The translations under genes were made by a program, and so were the position numbers. Shown in pieces: positions 1 through 8,716 of a stretch of 60,810 nucleotides of DNA (positions are counted from its first letter, which is position 1; every line of letters begins with the position of its first letter). The notes under the pieces were generated by a model, which was not told the origin of the DNA, searched no databases, and saw only the letters and a program-made list of their open reading frames with translations. This DNA is from an uncultured Lachnospiraceae bacterium (lineage in GTDB: Bacteria > Bacillota > Clostridia > Lachnospirales > Lachnospiraceae): assembly GCA_934292725.1 (NCBI GenBank), contig CAKQXY010000019.1, positions 1-60,810 of the forward strand. The letters run 5' to 3'.

Positions 1-36
1 TAGCGAGCCGGATTAATCTTATTATCCGGCTCGCTA
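1..36 (-). terminator. Hairpin downstream of the oligopeptide-binding protein gene
   Basis: Perfect 13-bp arms at 1-13 and 24-36 enclose a 10-nt loop. The hairpin starts 15 nt beyond the stop codon of the minus-strand gene ending at 52. Any U-tract would lie outside the window, so it could be a terminator or an intercistronic stem-loop in front of permease genes. Confidence 0.65.
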
Positions 37-51
37 ATATTTTACCAATTA

Positions 52-1965
52 TTATTTAGAGGCATTTTCATTCCATGTCTCTAAAAAAGCAGCATAATCT
101 TCTGCGGTATACGCATCTGTAGAAGTTTCCCAATTCTTATACTTGTTATTCTGAATACCAAACATTGCATTGATCTTAGAATAATCGTTGATACGAGTCA
201 GCTCCCAAGAAATATCAAAATATGCTGGAACAATCAGAGCATGATCAAGCATAAATGCCTCTGCCTCTGCATATGCCTCATATCTTGCATCCATATCATC
301 TGTGATAGCATCTGCCTTATTTACAAGCTCAGTAAACTGGCTGTAAAGATCTTTAAGTTCGTCGCTCTCACTGTCTACTGCATGACCAAGCTGTACCATA
401 TAGTAAGCGTTGTCACTGTCATCTGTCTCCTGACCTAAATAGTTCTGCGGATCACCGTAGTCAGCACCCCATCCAGCGATAGCAAAGGACTGACGCTTAA
501 GGCTGTAAACCTCTTTAGAAAGACTGGATACGTAAGAATCAATATCAAGAACGATAAAATCATCGCCAAAGGAATCAGCAAATGCCTGCTTTAACACATT
601 TGCACTGTCAAGAGCAGTCTGGTTTCCACTAGCTACGAAATATCTTGCATGTATTGGGAAGGTAACACCCTCAGCAGTAAGCTCTTCCATTGCCTGAGCC
701 TTACACTCCTCAAACTTAGCTGAATCAAGACGAGTCATTGTCTCGCCATCATATGACGGCAGACCTAACTTTTCCTGAACCAGCTCGGTATACTCTGTAC
801 CATCAGAAGTATAGATCAGACCCTGCATTGTGTAGGAGTTGTTGTAACACTTATATGGATTGATAGCGTTTGTTCTCTTATACCAGCTGCCCAGATCAAG
901 ACCATAGTACCAGCACTTACGGAATGCTTCATTTGCAATTGCAGTATTCCAGTTTGTATCCTCTGTCTGATCATCATTAAGCTTGTCATAGTTAAAATGG
1001 AACTGATAAGACTTCTTGTTCGGACGCTTCTCTACCAGCTGATTATGATAAGGATCAGATTCGTTATTATAGATTGTCATCAAATTTGACTCAGACAGAT
1101 CTACACGATCCAGCTCACCAGTAGTATACAGCTGATATGCAGTATCTGCAGACTCTACCATCTTAATAGTAACAGAATCAAACAGCTTTGCATCAGTATC
1201 CCAGTACAGCGGATTCTTTGTCAAGGTCTTTGTATTCTGCTGGATGTACTCTGTACAGGTGTAACCGCCGTTATACCAGATATTCTCAGGTGTTGCAGCC
1301 TTAAAGCCATCTACGCCAATCTCATCAAGCATACCCTGTGAAATCGGATACAAACAGTTGTAAGCAGCTACAGTATCAAAGTATGGCTTCTCACTTAAAC
1401 AAGTATACTGTAAAGTATAATCATCAACTGCCTTAATGCCAACAGTATCGGCAAACTCTGGACTCTCAGCAGTCAGTGCAAGTGCTGCATCTGCATCCAT
1501 CTCATTTGTCATGTTGTAGTAGTCCTCTGCACCAGCGATCATCTCCATCGGCATAGAAGTATTTGCTGCATCATTCTTATGGAAGTTTAATACCCACTCC
1601 AGTGAAGTTAAGAAATCCTGTGCAGTAACTTCACCCTTCTCATTTCCATTCTGATCAACCCACTTTACGCCTTTTCTTAAATGGAACGTCCAGGTAAGAC
1701 CATTATCCTCAGTCTCCCAACTCTCTGCGATTGCCGGTGTCAGCTTGCCATACTCATCTGCCTCTACAAGACCATCATACAGGTTTGTAAGTACATTCGT
1801 ATCGCTCATCAGCTGAGACTGTAAAATGTTCCAAGTCTCAATTTCTCTTGTCTGAATCTCGTAATCATACAGATCCTTGATCTCGTCAGCCATTACCGGC
1901 GCTGCTGATACAGCAGCCATTGCAACTGCTGTAATAACAGCTGCTGCTTTTCTCGTCTTTCTCAT
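52..1965 (-). CDS. Oligopeptide ABC transporter substrate-binding protein (SBP family 5, OppA/DppA type)
   Basis: Extracytoplasmic binding protein that should deliver peptides to an Opp-type ABC permease. The 637-residue product has a positively charged N-terminus (MRKTRK), a hydrophobic core and an AAPVMADE signal-peptidase I type cleavage region. The body is family-5-like, with a segment near residue 85 resembling LTWTFHLRKGVKW and a C-terminal region with WGADYGDPQNYL. It is about 90 residues longer than E. coli OppA. No lipobox cysteine is visible, which is unusual for a Gram-positive binding protein. The start follows an AAAAGGAG-like ribosome binding site. Permease and ATPase genes, if present, would lie left of the window. 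Peptide specificity cannot be judged. Confidence 0.9.
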   Translation of the reverse strand: MRKTRKAAAVITAVAMAAVSAAPVMADEIKDLYDYEIQTREIETWNILQSQLMSDTNVLTNLYDGLVEADEYGKLTPAIAESWETEDNGLTWTFHLRKGVKWVDQNGNEKGEVTAQDFLTSLEWVLNFHKNDAANTSMPMEMIAGAEDYYNMTNEMDADAALALTAESPEFADTVGIKAVDDYTLQYTCLSEKPYFDTVAAYNCLYPISQGMLDEIGVDGFKAATPENIWYNGGYTCTEYIQQNTKTLTKNPLYWDTDAKLFDSVTIKMVESADTAYQLYTTGELDRVDLSESNLMTIYNNESDPYHNQLVEKRPNKKSYQFHFNYDKLNDDQTEDTNWNTAIANEAFRKCWYYGLDLGSWYKRTNAINPYKCYNNSYTMQGLIYTSDGTEYTELVQEKLGLPSYDGETMTRLDSAKFEECKAQAMEELTAEGVTFPIHARYFVASGNQTALDSANVLKQAFADSFGDDFIVLDIDSYVSSLSKEVYSLKRQSFAIAGWGADYGDPQNYLGQETDDSDNAYYMVQLGHAVDSESDELKDLYSQFTELVNKADAITDDMDARYEAYAEAEAFMLDHALIVPAYFDISWELTRINDYSKINAMFGIQNNKYKNWETSTDAYTAEDYAAFLETWNENASK

Positions 1966-2176
1966 ACTTCTTTTCTCCTTTTGATGATAGACTTAGTCGC
2001 TCTTCTTAATGTCATTCCCTGTTGGTGTAAAAATACCTATATGAAGAGTGCTCATGCTGCAGGTATAAACACAGTCTACTTTCGGTAGCACATTAACGCA
2101 GCGCAGTGCTTTTTGTAAAAAAATTTTCTCACTGCAAAACTGCATGAAGTTAGGTACCTGTTTGACGCATACTGTT

Positions 2177-2205
2177 ACTATAAACCTATTATACTCATTC
2201 GTCAA
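2177..2205 (-). promoter_or_regulatory. Sigma-A promoter of the oligopeptide-binding gene
   Basis: On the minus strand, TTGACG (2200-2205) and TATAGT (2177-2182) are separated by 17 nt. The start would leave a leader of roughly 205 nt before the start codon at 1965. I recognise no known riboswitch in that leader. A 70-codon reading frame inside it (1993-2205) looks like chance. Confidence 0.6.
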
Positions 2206-2226
2206 TCTAAAAATTTAGTATATTTT

Positions 2227-2369
2227 GTAACTATTCAGAGCCATGCAAAATTGCTTTCTGTGAATGCTTGCATTCAGACAGAATAGCAATTTTATATGGC
2301 GAGGTAACCACATGAGCAAAATAGAAGCATCGAAGATGCGATTTTGCGAATGGGGTTCTGAATAGTTAC
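2227..2369. repeat. Cloverleaf-like palindromic element of 143 nt
   Basis: Outer arms GTAACTATTCAG (2227-2238) and CTGAATAGTTAC (2358-2369) are perfect inverted repeats. Between them lie two internal hairpins. One is built around ATTGC...TGAATGC/GCATTCA...GCAAT (about 2250-2291). The other is around GCAAAAT...GCATC-GAA-GATGC...ATTTTGC (about 2318-2347). The whole can fold as a multi-branched structure on either strand. It carries no recognisable gene and looks like a miniature palindromic repetitive element placed between two genes. A decayed partial relative may occur at 6579-6619. Confidence 0.6.
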
Positions 2370-2375
2370 TATATT

Positions 2376-3686
2376 TTAATCGCAGTGTGTCATGATCTTT
2401 ATAATCTCTTCGTCTGTACCATTCATTCCTTCTGCACCAATTCGACAGATATTACGAATAGTATTCTCAACACCCTTGCTTACAATTCCATCCTCACCAT
2501 AGAACTGCTGGCCATGGCGATACATTTCATATCCTAAAATTCCAGCATCCACGGAAGATGCAATCTTTGCTGCACATGATGGCTTTGCTCCATCGCAGAT
2601 AATACCAGATGTAATTGCAATAGAATTTACAAGTGTATGAGCCACCTCATCGATGCCTCCGCCAAGTAAAAATGCAATTGCACAGCCTGCTGCACATCCG
2701 GCACTTACAGCTCCACAAAATGCAGACAATGGTCCAATTCCTGTCTTGATGTGAATTGCAATAAGATTTGATACTAAAAGTGCACGAAGCAATTCTTCAT
2801 CACTCTTATGATATTCCTTTGCATAAATAATAACAGGAACTGATACGGTAATTCCCTGATTTCCGCTTCCAGAATTGATTACAACAGGAAGCTCGCAGCC
2901 GCTCATACGTGCATCGGAGCCTGCTGCTGCATATGCTCTTGCTTTTGTACGCACATCTTCACCATATGTATCAAGCAGAACACTTCCCACATTTGCACCC
3001 CAGTTTTCTTTTACACCAGCCTGTGCAATAGTGTAGTTATACTCAATCTGTCTATTTAACAAATCACTTACTGTGCTTAAATCTGCAGTCTTCGCATACT
3101 CCACAATTCCCTCAATGCTCAGACGGCTTCTGTCGGCGCGCTGCTCTGTTGCTGCTGCCTGACTTTCTGCCAGTTTCTGTGCGCACTCGCAGTCGTCCTG
3201 CTCATTTAACATAACCTCGCCGTTACGCGCAATGTACACAATATCAGTATGATGCTTTGATACACGCACAACTGCACTATTTTCCCCTGCTTTTACTGTT
3301 ACGCGAATATCAAGCTTATCACCATCCTCCATTGCCTTTACGCTAAATGGAACATTCTTTAAATACTCAGCGATTTCCTTTTGTTCTTCTGGTGTTACCT
3401 TTGCGATAACCTCAAGACATGCTTTTGAATCTCCTGCCACAATTCCAGCTGCCGCTGCTGCCGGGATTCCCTTCATGCCGCCTGTATTCGGTACGATAAC
3501 ACTCTTTACATTCTTTATAATATTGCCGCTTGCCTCAATGATAACCTCTGTCGGCATCTGGCCTAATACTTCTCTTGCCTTTGCGGCACAGTATGCCAGC
3601 GCAATCGGCTCTGTACATCCAAATGCTGGTGTCAGTTCTTCACGCAAAATTTGCGCATATGTCTTATGATCTTCTCTTGTAAGCAT
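2376..3686 (-). CDS. UPF0597 / L-cysteine desulfidase-like Fe-S lyase (CyuA/YhaM family)
   Basis: Cytoplasmic enzyme of the UPF0597 family, related to serine dehydratase alpha subunits; characterised members break cysteine down to sulfide, ammonia and pyruvate. The 436-residue product shows the N-terminal FGCTEP motif, a glycine-rich NTGGMKG segment, GSGNQG in the middle, and cysteine clusters CGAVSAGCAAGC and IICDGAKPSC that would supply [4Fe-4S] ligands. I chose the ATG at 3686 (MLTRED), preceded by GGAGA at 10-nt spacing, over an upstream GTG at 3728 that has no good ribosome binding site. It appears monocistronic. Serine or another beta-substituted amino acid is an alternative substrate. 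Confidence 0.85.
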   Translation of the reverse strand: MLTREDHKTYAQILREELTPAFGCTEPIALAYCAAKAREVLGQMPTEVIIEASGNIIKNVKSVIVPNTGGMKGIPAAAAAGIVAGDSKACLEVIAKVTPEEQKEIAEYLKNVPFSVKAMEDGDKLDIRVTVKAGENSAVVRVSKHHTDIVYIARNGEVMLNEQDDCECAQKLAESQAAATEQRADRSRLSIEGIVEYAKTADLSTVSDLLNRQIEYNYTIAQAGVKENWGANVGSVLLDTYGEDVRTKARAYAAAGSDARMSGCELPVVINSGSGNQGITVSVPVIIYAKEYHKSDEELLRALLVSNLIAIHIKTGIGPLSAFCGAVSAGCAAGCAIAFLLGGGIDEVAHTLVNSIAITSGIICDGAKPSCAAKIASSVDAGILGYEMYRHGQQFYGEDGIVSKGVENTIRNICRIGAEGMNGTDEEIIKIMTHCD

Positions 3687-3877
3687 TACAATTGTTCTCC
3701 ATTTTTCTTTATAATCCGTGCCTCGCACTATTATTCATGATATCAATTATCGTGTTTTTTGTAAAGGTTTTGCCAAATTTTCTCTCATTGATTTTTCGTT
3801 TTTTGTAATTTTACATCGCATTTTGCGAGAAACTATGTTATCATAGAATATATCTCTTACAGACAGGACTGACAGCT

Positions 3878-5731
3878 ATGGAACAACACACTAAAAAACA
3901 TGCAAGGCATTCTTTTTATCATTTAAAAAATGCCTTGGGCGGCTTAAAAATCGCCATGAGCGGTGTCTTTTTAAATATAAAAAGTATGCTAGCGCTTCAA
4001 ATTATTTACTCCGTATTTTACACCCTGATTGAGTACTCGCTCTTTCAGCTTCTTTTAAGTATTGCATTAAAAATTGACGGCTACAGCTTTTTAAATTCCG
4101 CCAATATCGGACGCTTTCTGATCACGCCTCCGGCAATCGCAATGCTTCTGATTTTATTTTTGACTGCGTGTATGCTGACTTATCTTAATGCATGTATTCT
4201 TCTTGGCGGCTTTCAGGCTTCTTTGGCAAGACAAAAGCTTCGCATGAAAGATATTTTTCTCCACGGCTGCGCAAAAGGCTTTCAAAGATTTCACTTTAAA
4301 CAGCTGTATGTTGCTCTGCCTTTGTTTGCCTACCAGATTTTAATCAACCTGTTCTTCTTCTATGAAATATGTTTTCGCATAAATCCTTACAGCACCTTTT
4401 TGCCGATGCTTTTTTCAAAACTTATTTACTGCATTCCGATCATCACTTTTCTTATATTCATCGGAATTTTTGCAGTTCGTGAATTTTTCTGTGCCTGCTA
4501 CTGGTATCTTGGCGGCTTTGGCCTGAGAAATGCCAAAAAAGCAAGTGTTCCTCTTGTCAGAAAAAATCTTCGTGCTGTACTAAGCGACATCATTCTTTTG
4601 AATCTGATCATCGTTGTTCTTTGGTTTATTCTTCGTTTGCTGTGTCAGATTATCATTGTTGTCGTCGTCAATTTTTTTGCGCCAGCTGACTTAAAAGTTG
4701 CAATGGTTCTTAGCTTTAACAATACGCTTTCCATCGCACTCATCTGGTTTGTCACCTGCATCGGTGTTTTCTTAAATGCTGCGATGATGGCACATCTGTT
4801 TTTCCGTTTTTCCGGCAATGATGTTATTTTGGAATTTCATCTTAGCTATGCGCCTGACACACCGCTTCGCCGTGTCTTTCGTGCCTGTGGTCTTGTGGCT
4901 GCCGGTGTTGGCGTCTTTTGCTTTTTATATTATGGTATCTATAATGGTGCCCTTCTTGCTGAACGTCCGCTAAGCCCTGTTCAGATTTACTGTCACAGAG
5001 GACTTTCTTCAGAAGCTCCTGAAAACTCACTTGAAGCCATTGATCTTGCAATCTCCTCCCTCTCTGACGGTGTTGAGATTGACGTTCAGGAAACAAAAGA
5101 CGGTGTGGTTATCGTTTGTCATGATTCTTCACTTAAACGCATCGCTGGAAAAAAGATCAACATTGCAGATGTTACTTATGAAGAATTAAAGCAATATGAT
5201 ATCAGTTATTATTTTTCAAAAGACCATGAATTTACCTATATTCCTACACTTGAAGAAGTCATGTCTCTTGTAAAAGGACGCGCGCACCTTTTAATTGAAT
5301 TAAAGAGAAATTCTGCCAGTGCAGATCTTGCGGCGAAGGTTGTCAGCTTAATTGAACAATACGAAATGGAATATCAATGTTCCATTCAGTCAGCTGACTA
5401 TGCGTATCTTCGTCAGGTAAATGAGTTAAATCCTGACCTTACGCTCGGCTACATTCTTACTACAGCCATCGGCAACTATTATAAAAATGACATGATTGAC
5501 TTTTTCTGTGTGCGTTCTATGTTTGTAAATAATACAACTGTTGCAAAAGCCCATGCACAAGGCAAGGCTGTCTATGCCTGGACCATCAACACAAGAGCAG
5601 AGGCAGAGCGCATGAAAAACGCCCAGGTGGATGTCATTATCACAGACTATCCAGCCAAGGCGCGTGAAGTAATTTACCGCGATGAGGGATCCTCATACAG
5701 TATTATAAAATTGCTAAGACTAATGCTCTGA
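3878..5731 (+). CDS. Membrane-anchored glycerophosphodiester phosphodiesterase (GDPD)
   Basis: Hydrolyses glycerophosphodiesters to glycerol-3-phosphate and an alcohol; membrane-fused versions may act on lipids or teichoic-acid glycerophosphate. About 360 N-terminal residues hold six to eight hydrophobic segments (the GDPD membrane domain found in Firmicutes). The C-terminal GDPD TIM barrel begins near residue 370 with YCHRGLSSEAPENS and continues with GVEIDVQ and VCHDSSLKR, which contain the metal-binding and catalytic His, Glu and Asp residues. The 617-residue length fits the fused architecture. The gene lies on the plus strand, against replication, convergent with murI, and ends 3 nt before murI's stop codon. 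Confidence 0.92.
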   Translation: MEQHTKKHARHSFYHLKNALGGLKIAMSGVFLNIKSMLALQIIYSVFYTLIEYSLFQLLLSIALKIDGYSFLNSANIGRFLITPPAIAMLLILFLTACMLTYLNACILLGGFQASLARQKLRMKDIFLHGCAKGFQRFHFKQLYVALPLFAYQILINLFFFYEICFRINPYSTFLPMLFSKLIYCIPIITFLIFIGIFAVREFFCACYWYLGGFGLRNAKKASVPLVRKNLRAVLSDIILLNLIIVVLWFILRLLCQIIIVVVVNFFAPADLKVAMVLSFNNTLSIALIWFVTCIGVFLNAAMMAHLFFRFSGNDVILEFHLSYAPDTPLRRVFRACGLVAAGVGVFCFLYYGIYNGALLAERPLSPVQIYCHRGLSSEAPENSLEAIDLAISSLSDGVEIDVQETKDGVVIVCHDSSLKRIAGKKINIADVTYEELKQYDISYYFSKDHEFTYIPTLEEVMSLVKGRAHLLIELKRNSASADLAAKVVSLIEQYEMEYQCSIQSADYAYLRQVNELNPDLTLGYILTTAIGNYYKNDMIDFFCVRSMFVNNTTVAKAHAQGKAVYAWTINTRAEAERMKNAQVDVIITDYPAKAREVIYRDEGSSYSIIKLLRLML

Positions 5732-5734
5732 TAC

Positions 5735-6529
5735 TTATAATTTCACTCTGCTGTCAATATGTGCTGCCTTTCGATACAGCGCTTCATAATATGCTTCTTT
5801 TTGGGGTGCACTGCTCTCAAAGCAGATGTGCCCTTTTTCTTGATCTGTACAGAGATTTTTTGCAGCAAGCAGACATTTCGCCTGTCTGGCTGTTCCCTCT
5901 CCTCCATCGTAAATGCGAACCGCTTCACCAACAACCTTTCCAATCGCAGCTTTTACAAGCGGAAAATGTGTGCAGCCAAGAACTACTGCCTTAACACCTT
6001 CCTGTAAACAAGGCGTTAATACATCCTTTAAATATCCTTCCAGCTCAGGACCTTCCAAAATTCCTTTCTCCACATATTCCACCAAATCCGGACACGGAAC
6101 AGGAATAATTGTAGCCAAGTTCTCATAGCGCTTCACAAGCTGTTTAAATTTTTCTTCATGAAGTGTCAGCGGAGTTGCCATAACAGCCACTTTTTCTCCT
6201 CGGTGATTTTGGGCTGCCGGCTTTACCGCCGGCTCTATACCTACAAGCGGCAAATCTGGATACATGCCGCGCATAATTTTGCATGCAGCACTTGTCGCCG
6301 TATTGCAGGCAATAATAATTTCCTTTACACCGCGCTCTAAAAGATGCTCAGCGCAGGCATATGTAAGCTGGCGCACTTCTTCAAGCGGCTTTACGCCGTA
6401 AGGTGCATTGAGCGAGTCTCCATAATAAATAAAATCTTCCTCTGGCATCAGCCGCACTAGCTCCTTTAATACACTAAGTCCACCTGCACCAGAATCAAAT
6501 ACGCCGATTGGCTGTCTTTTCTTTTCCAT
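5735..6529 (-). CDS. murI: Glutamate racemase
   Basis: Interconverts L- and D-glutamate for peptidoglycan synthesis in the cytoplasm. The 264-residue product contains FDSGAGG near the N-terminus, the first catalytic cysteine in ACNTATSA, and the second in LGCTHFPL; both acid/base cysteines are intact. I prefer the ATG at 6529 (MEKKRQPIGVFD) to a TTG 15 nt upstream, whose purine-rich stretch directly abuts it. The preferred start has AAAGGA at long spacing, so initiation may be weak. The gene is convergent with the GDPD gene and appears monocistronic. Confidence 0.95.
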   Translation of the reverse strand: MEKKRQPIGVFDSGAGGLSVLKELVRLMPEEDFIYYGDSLNAPYGVKPLEEVRQLTYACAEHLLERGVKEIIIACNTATSAACKIMRGMYPDLPLVGIEPAVKPAAQNHRGEKVAVMATPLTLHEEKFKQLVKRYENLATIIPVPCPDLVEYVEKGILEGPELEGYLKDVLTPCLQEGVKAVVLGCTHFPLVKAAIGKVVGEAVRIYDGGEGTARQAKCLLAAKNLCTDQEKGHICFESSAPQKEAYYEALYRKAAHIDSRVKL

Positions 6530-6578
6530 ATCTACACACTTCAATCCTTTTCCATGTCAGCATTTCATTTTTTTGCAG

Positions 6579-6619
6579 CTATTTAAAGCTATGCGAATTT
6601 GCCTGCTGTGAATAACTGC
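6579..6619. repeat. Possible decayed copy of the 2227-2369 palindromic element
   Basis: About 40 nt resemble the left half of the 2227-2369 element: CTATTnAnAGCnATGCnAAnTTGC followed by CTGTGAAT, with roughly one mismatch in five. The right half is not recognisable. The match may be coincidental. Confidence 0.3.
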
Positions 6620-6708
6620 TATTTTTGTATTTATGCTTACAGTATACCGCGAAAATCCCATCATGTATAGAAGATTTTCACAATGTTAATTTTTTATAAA
6701 ATTTCTGA

Positions 6709-6737
6709 TTGACAAATCGCGCTTCGACTCCTATAAT
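6709..6737 (+). promoter_or_regulatory. Consensus sigma-A promoter of the amt leader
   Basis: TTGACA (6709-6714), a 17-nt spacer and TATAAT (6732-6737) make a perfect consensus promoter. Transcription should start near 6744, directly in front of a terminator-like hairpin. Confidence 0.8.
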
Positions 6738-6748
6738 CATTTTCAAGC

Positions 6749-6787
6749 AAAGGCGCTGACACATTCGTATGGAAGTCAGCGCCTTTT
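6749..6787 (+). promoter_or_regulatory. Terminator-like hairpin at the 5' end of the amt leader (attenuator candidate)
   Basis: AAAGGCGCTGAC (6749-6760) pairs over 12 bp with GTCAGCGCCTTT (6775-6786), followed by TTTTCTC. Its position only a few nucleotides after the predicted start site, with no plus-strand gene before it, suggests premature termination that must be relieved to express amt. The ligand or protein partner is not known. Confidence 0.6.
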
Positions 6788-6797
6788 CTCATATCCG

Positions 6798-6849
6798 CAG
6801 CACAAAGCCGTGCACGCCGAAGGATCCCGGTGTGCGCGGCTTTGTGCTG
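6798..6849 (+). promoter_or_regulatory. Second long hairpin in the amt leader
   Basis: CAGCACAAAGCCG (6798-6810) pairs perfectly with CGGCTTTGTGCTG (6837-6849). The pairing continues inward for eight more pairs including wobbles, leaving a 10-nt loop at 6819-6828. No U-tract follows. It ends 8 nt before the AAGGAGG ribosome binding site of amt. Confidence 0.6.
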
Positions 6850-6871
6850 TTAAAAAAGGAGGACATGTCCT

Positions 6872-8659
6872 ATGGAAGAAATTTTAAGTACAGTTCAAAG
6901 TGAAGTCTTTGGTGTCTGGTTTTTAATTGGTGCTGCGCTCGTATTCTGGATGCAGGCTGGTTTTGCAATGGTTGAGGCTGGTTTTACCAGAGCAAAAAAT
7001 ACAGGAAATATCCTGATGAAGAATCTGATGGATTTTTGTATTGGTACTGTTATGTTTATCCTGATCGGTTTTGGTCTGTTTCTTGGTGAAGATCTTGTGG
7101 GTCTTATCGGAAAGCCGGGCTTTGACATTTTTACAGATTATGCAAATTTTGACTGGTCCAATTTCGTATTTAACCTTGTATTCTGTGCAACCACTGCTAC
7201 CATCGTATCTGGTGCTATGGCTGAACGAACAAGATTCCTTTCCTACTGTGTCTATTCTGCAGTTATATCCGCTGTGATCTACCCAATTGAAGCTCACTGG
7301 ACATGGGGCGGCGGCTGGCTGGCACAGATCGGTTTCCATGATTTCGCCGGTTCAAACTGTATTCATATGGTTGGCGGTATCTGTGCACTTATCGGTGCCG
7401 CAATGTTAGGACCTCGTATTGGAAAGTTTGTAAAGGATTCAAATGGCAAAATCGTAAAGGTAAATGCTTTCCCTGGTCACAATCTTCCGCTCGGCTGTCT
7501 TGGTGTTTTCATTCTGTGGCTTGGCTGGTATGGATTTAATGGTGCCGCAGCAACTACCGTTGAAGAGCTTGGATCCATTTTTGTTACCACAACAATTGCA
7601 CCATCTATCGCAACTGTTGTCTGCATGATTTTTACATGGGTAAAGTACGGAAAACCTGATGTTTCCATGTGTCTGAATGCTTCTTTAGCTGGACTTGTTG
7701 CTGTAACTGCCGGCTGTGATGTTGTAGATGCATTTGGTTCTATCGTAATAGGTGCTGTTTCTGGTTTACTTGTTGTATTTGGTGTATGGTTCTGTGATAA
7801 TAAGATTCACGTTGATGATCCAGTTGGTGCCGTAGCTGTTCATATGATGAATGGTATCTGGGGTACAATTGCAGTTGGACTTTTTGCCACAAAGAGTGCT
7901 CCGGCCTTTGCAAGAGGATATGGTGATGGCGTTACATATGGTGCAAACCAGATCGCTGGCGCTGGTCTTTTCTATGGCGGCGGCTTCTCACAGCTTGGAT
8001 TACAGCTTCTTGGTATGCTTTGTACCGCAGCTTTCACTGCTGTTACTATCACGATTACATTCCTTGTTATCAAAGCAATCTTTGGTCTTCGTGTTTCTGA
8101 AGAAGAAGAAATTATTGGTCTTGATGCAACTGAGCATGGTCTTCCATCTGCTTATGCTGGATTCTCAATCATGGATATCGACAACACCATGACAATGGAG
8201 CAAAATGCAAATACAAACCTTGGTGTTGAAGAATATGAGCGCGCTTCTGCTGCACAGAAGGCTGCTGCTGTTAAGGTCGTTAAGGCTCCAGATGTTTCAC
8301 CAAGCGGCATCTATAAAGTTGTCATCATTGCAAAGCTTTCTCGTTATGATAAGCTTAGAAAGGCTATGAATGACATCGGTGTAACTGGAATGACCGTTAC
8401 TCAGGTAATGGGCTGTGGCATTCAGAAGGGTGCCGGCGAAAAGTACCGTGGTGTTGAGCTTGATGCTACTCTTCTTCCAAAGGTTAAGGTTGAAGTAGTT
8501 GTCAGCAGCATCCCAGTTGATACGGTAATCGCAGCTGCAAAGAAGACACTCTACACAGGTCATATCGGTGACGGCAAGATCTTCGTATACAATGTAGACC
8601 GTGTTGTAAAGGTTCGCACTGGCGAAGAAAATTTTGCAGCATTACAGGATGTTGAATAA
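6872..8659 (+). CDS. amt: Ammonium transporter (Amt/MEP/Rh family) fused to a P-II regulatory domain
   Basis: Inner-membrane ammonium channel carrying its own GlnK/GlnB-type regulator at the C-terminus (595 residues; stand-alone Amt is about 400-450, P-II about 112). The Amt part, residues 1 to about 420, has about 11 hydrophobic helices and both pore histidines, in EAHWTWGGGWLA and AVHMMNG. After a linker rich in A, E and K, P-II begins near residue 480 (YKVVIIAKLSRYDKLRKAM). It shows the T-loop region GEKYRGVEL, the B-loop TGHIGDGKIFV and the C-loop RTGEE. The residue matching uridylylated Tyr51 of E. coli P-II is Leu. AAGGAGGA lies 8 nt before the ATG. A bidirectional terminator follows. 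Confidence 0.95.
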   Translation: MEEILSTVQSEVFGVWFLIGAALVFWMQAGFAMVEAGFTRAKNTGNILMKNLMDFCIGTVMFILIGFGLFLGEDLVGLIGKPGFDIFTDYANFDWSNFVFNLVFCATTATIVSGAMAERTRFLSYCVYSAVISAVIYPIEAHWTWGGGWLAQIGFHDFAGSNCIHMVGGICALIGAAMLGPRIGKFVKDSNGKIVKVNAFPGHNLPLGCLGVFILWLGWYGFNGAAATTVEELGSIFVTTTIAPSIATVVCMIFTWVKYGKPDVSMCLNASLAGLVAVTAGCDVVDAFGSIVIGAVSGLLVVFGVWFCDNKIHVDDPVGAVAVHMMNGIWGTIAVGLFATKSAPAFARGYGDGVTYGANQIAGAGLFYGGGFSQLGLQLLGMLCTAAFTAVTITITFLVIKAIFGLRVSEEEEIIGLDATEHGLPSAYAGFSIMDIDNTMTMEQNANTNLGVEEYERASAAQKAAAVKVVKAPDVSPSGIYKVVIIAKLSRYDKLRKAMNDIGVTGMTVTQVMGCGIQKGAGEKYRGVELDATLLPKVKVEVVVSSIPVDTVIAAAKKTLYTGHIGDGKIFVYNVDRVVKVRTGEENFAALQDVE

Positions 8660-8674
8660 TTTATATCTTCTCAT

Positions 8675-8715
8675 AAAAAGTGCCCGCAGTCTTATTTTAC
8701 TGCAGGCACTTTTTT
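8675..8715. terminator. Bidirectional terminator between amt and the MarR-family gene
   Basis: A-rich arm plus GTGCC(C)GCAGT (8675-8690) pairs with ACTGC(A)GGCAC plus a T-run (8699-8715). It lies between convergent genes and has U-tracts in both orientations. Confidence 0.85.
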
Positions 8716-8716
8716 A

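Noticed and set aside
1993..2205. 70-codon frame in the opp leader
   Set aside because: It has no convincing ribosome binding site and begins inside the -35 box of the promoter.
6798..6849. Second amt leader hairpin as a terminator
   Set aside because: No U-tract follows; the next bases lead into the ribosome binding site. It is kept as a structural leader element only.
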